Source: Sulfurimonadaceae bacterium
GTDB lineage: Bacteria; Campylobacterota; Campylobacteria; Campylobacterales; Sulfurimonadaceae
Length of the DNA: 7,644 nt
Reading direction: 5' to 3'
Assembly (NCBI GenBank): GCA_028685945.1
Contig: JAQUCZ010000041.1
Location: 1-7,644, forward strand
Shown here: positions 6,139 to 7,644 of the stretch, one piece after another
Position numbering within the stretch: position 1 is the stretch's first letter
Layout of the letters: each line of letters opens with the position of its first letter
The notes under the pieces: generated by a model
The model's database searches: none
Told to the model about the DNA's origin: nothing
Seen by the model: the letters and a program-made list of their open reading frames with translations, nothing else
Program-made: the position numbers and the translations under genes

Positions 6139-7098
6139 CTATTTTTCTACAAAAATTTTCATTTTGTTGTTTTGATCGATTCTAACCATAAGGGTTTTTT
6201 CTCCCGTAAATTTGAAGCTCATCGAGGCATAAATCTCTTTAAAAGTGATCTGATAGGTAGCCGTCTCGTTAGGGTAAGGGATAACGTTTATCTCTTTAAA
6301 GATAATGGTCTTTTTTTCGTTTTTATTGAAGATACGCTCTTTGTAGCTTGCAAATTCCGGATACTTCATGCCGTCAAAACGTTTGAAATCTTCCGAATAA
6401 AAAGAGAGGTAGGCTTCAAGATCGTTGTATATCCATGCATAACGCCATTCGTAAAGTTGTGCCAGTAGCGAAGCAACGGTATCTTTGGATATCGTTTTTG
6501 GTATTTCAGATTCGTTGATAATCAAAAGCGTATCTTCGAGTTCTATCCTTTTTTCTAAACATTTAATGTTGGAGTTGTTGATAGCGATACAGCCGCGCGT
6601 AAATTCGTCCCTCTCTTGTTCCGTGGGAAGTCCGTGGATCCAAATACCCGAGCCGTTTTTGCCTCTGTAAGTGTCGTAGAGATTTGGGTACGAGGTGACA
6701 AAAGCGAGAGGACCGTAAAAAGAATCGAGCTTGTCGATTTTTTTTGTCAGTTCGTAAATACCGATGGGGGTTTTAAGGTCGCCTTCTTGAAGCTTATCCC
6801 CTTTCTCTTTACCCGTAAATGCATCGTAATCTTTTTTAAATACGAAAGTACCGTTATCGTCCCGCGCGTACAAAGAGAGTTTCGATTTGTTTTTTTCACA
6901 TGCCAAGAGAGCGGAGTGCTTCTCAATATACCCGAAATTTAAGTTGTGATCTTTAAGATAACCGTCCCAGTAGCCTCTTTTGGTGAGTTCAAAATCAAGC
7001 TGTTTTTGAATATCTTTAATACCGTCGTTTCTATAGGCGGTTAAAAGGTCGTTTGCAAATAGATGAAAACCGATGATGCATAAAAAAAGAACTCTCAT
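6139..7098 (-). CDS. csd6: Csd6/Pgp2-like YkuD-family L,D-carboxypeptidase
   Basis: This 319-residue exported protein has a YkuD (L,D-transpeptidase-fold) catalytic domain. The signal peptide is about 1-15 (MRVLFLCIIGFHLFA). An N-terminal helical segment runs from about 17 to 60. The YkuD domain is at about 65-195, with the typical KGDKL...GDLKTPIGIYEL block at 99-116, the catalytic His in IWIHG (H155) and the catalytic Cys in TRGCIAI (C170). Residues 205-319 read as an NTF2-like domain, beginning with a WRYAW...DLEAYLSFYS segment, as in H. pylori Csd6. In Csd6/Pgp2 this arrangement goes with L,D-carboxypeptidase activity, which trims tetrapeptides to tripeptides, rather than with cross-linking. 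The gene overlaps era by ATGA. H. pylori also has csd6 (HP0518) directly after era (HP0517), which supports orthology. An 8-A run at 6738-6745 in the coding strand (T in the given strand) encodes part of TKKI. A true L,D-transpeptidase remains a less likely alternative. Confidence 0.5.
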   Translation of the reverse strand: MRVLFLCIIGFHLFANDLLTAYRNDGIKDIQKQLDFELTKRGYWDGYLKDHNLNFGYIEKHSALLACEKNKSKLSLYARDDNGTFVFKKDYDAFTGKEKGDKLQEGDLKTPIGIYELTKKIDKLDSFYGPLAFVTSYPNLYDTYRGKNGSGIWIHGLPTEQERDEFTRGCIAINNSNIKCLEKRIELEDTLLIINESEIPKTISKDTVASLLAQLYEWRYAWIYNDLEAYLSFYSEDFKRFDGMKYPEFASYKERIFNKNEKKTIIFKEINVIPYPNETATYQITFKEIYASMSFKFTGEKTLMVRIDQNNKMKIFVEK

Positions 7099-7644
7099 GA
7101 TTTATACCCTATCTCCTCTAAGTAAGTTTTGTCTTTGCTCCACCCTTTTTTGACACTCACTTGGAGCTCTAAATAGGCCTTTTTGCCGCTGAGTTTTTCT
7201 ATTTTTTCTCTTGCGGATTTTCCGATACGCTTGATAGCTTCTCCGCCTTTGCCGATGATGATCCCTTTTTGGGAATCTTTTTCGAGGATGATGGTTGCGT
7301 AGATTTTGTCTACGTGGCGCACCTCTTCGATTTTATCGATCAATACGTCCGATTCGTAGGGGATCTCGTCGCTGATATTTTCAAAGATCGCTTCTCGAAC
7401 AAAACCTGCATAAATATCGCGTACGAGCTCGCTTGTAAGATCCTCGGGATCGAAAAGGTAAGGGGACTCCGGGAGATGCTTTACGATCGTATCAAGCAGG
7501 TCGGCATGCCCTATTTTTTTCGAGATAGATACGGGGATGAGCGCTTCGAAATGATCGGAAAAATCGTTGTATTGAGAAATTTTTTTAAAAAGTTTTTCTT
7601 GTGATACCTGATCGATTTTTGTAAGTGCGATGATATGTTTGACT
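7095..7644 (-). CDS. era: GTPase Era, N-terminus cut off by window edge
   Basis: The frame is open to the right edge, giving the last 182 residues of Era. Full-length Era is about 290-300 residues, so the G1-G3 motifs lie outside. The G4 motif TKID, which reads the guanine base, is at visible residues 8-11, and a G5-like SIS segment follows near 44. The Era linker pattern (YLFDPEDLTSELVRDIY, then EEIP-like DEIPYE) is clear. The C-terminal KH RNA-binding domain has its GIIIGKGG loop, with GKGG as the GxxG motif, and ends EEIGYKS. Era binds the 3' end of 16S rRNA and helps mature the 30S subunit. It also sits at the inner membrane and links ribosome assembly to growth. The stop codon overlaps the next gene's start by ATGA. 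The reading frame continues well above the TTG at 7341-7343, so that codon is internal. Confidence 0.5.
   Translation of the reverse strand, partial: VKHIIALTKIDQVSQEKLFKKISQYNDFSDHFEALIPVSISKKIGHADLLDTIVKHLPESPYLFDPEDLTSELVRDIYAGFVREAIFENISDEIPYESDVLIDKIEEVRHVDKIYATIILEKDSQKGIIIGKGGEAIKRIGKSAREKIEKLSGKKAYLELQVSVKKGWSKDKTYLEEIGYKS

Noticed and set aside
7095..7343. Short 82-residue KH-domain protein starting at TTG 7341-7343
   Set aside because: The same frame continues upstream without a stop and encodes the Era G4 motif and linker, so this is the C-terminal part of Era.
7269..7604. Plus-strand open frame of 111 codons opposite era
   Set aside because: The minus strand here encodes unmistakable Era linker and KH sequence, so the plus frame is a shadow.
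1..7644. Search for a defence system, mobile element or CRISPR array
   Set aside because: Every gene belongs to a recognised housekeeping or envelope family, base use looks uniform, and no direct or terminal inverted repeats were seen.

Overview
The window is a single, tightly packed block of minus-strand genes with essentially no non-coding DNA: the largest gap between genes is 11 bases. No rRNA, tRNA, CRISPR array, insertion sequence, terminator or credible promoter is visible. The gene set, the AT-rich base use and the order era followed by a Csd6-type L,D-carboxypeptidase (as in Helicobacter pylori) point to a Campylobacterota (epsilonproteobacterial) chromosome. A free-living Sulfurimonas- or Sulfurospirillum-like organism is possible, but the genus cannot be fixed from the sequence alone.

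In transcription order (right to left) the window holds eight genes. The first is the C-terminal part of the GTPase Era. The next two are secreted peptidoglycan-trimming enzymes: a YkuD-fold L,D-carboxypeptidase (Csd6/Pgp2-like) and an M14 zinc D,L-carboxypeptidase (Csd4/Pgp1-like). Five envelope genes of a type IV pilus / competence-pseudopilus machine follow: a fused PilM-PilN (GspL/MshI-like) protein, a PilO (MshJ-like) protein, a PilP-type (MshK/CtsR-like) periplasmic protein, a secretin (MshL/CtsD-like), and the N-terminal 207 residues of an ExeA/MshM/CtsP-type AAA ATPase that runs off the left edge.

The two carboxypeptidases should act one after the other on murein stem peptides, tetrapeptide to tripeptide and then tripeptide to dipeptide, and their gene order matches this reaction order. 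In H. pylori and C. jejuni the equivalent genes set helical cell shape and lie at separate loci. The five pilus genes have the same order as mshI-J-K-L-M of the MSHA pilus locus. They would form the inner-membrane alignment complex (actin-like/PilN fusion, PilO, PilP) that joins the cytoplasmic machinery to the outer-membrane secretin, with an AAA protein that may help assemble the secretin or bind peptidoglycan.

Most junctions are overlapping or abutting (ATGA, TAGATG, TAATG and an 11-base overlap), and others carry a good Shine-Dalgarno sequence, so the block probably behaves as one operon. The most interesting points are the joining of a two-step murein-trimming cassette to a secretin operon, the canonical His zinc ligand in the Csd4 homologue where H. 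pylori has an atypical Gln, and the fused PilM-PilN protein.
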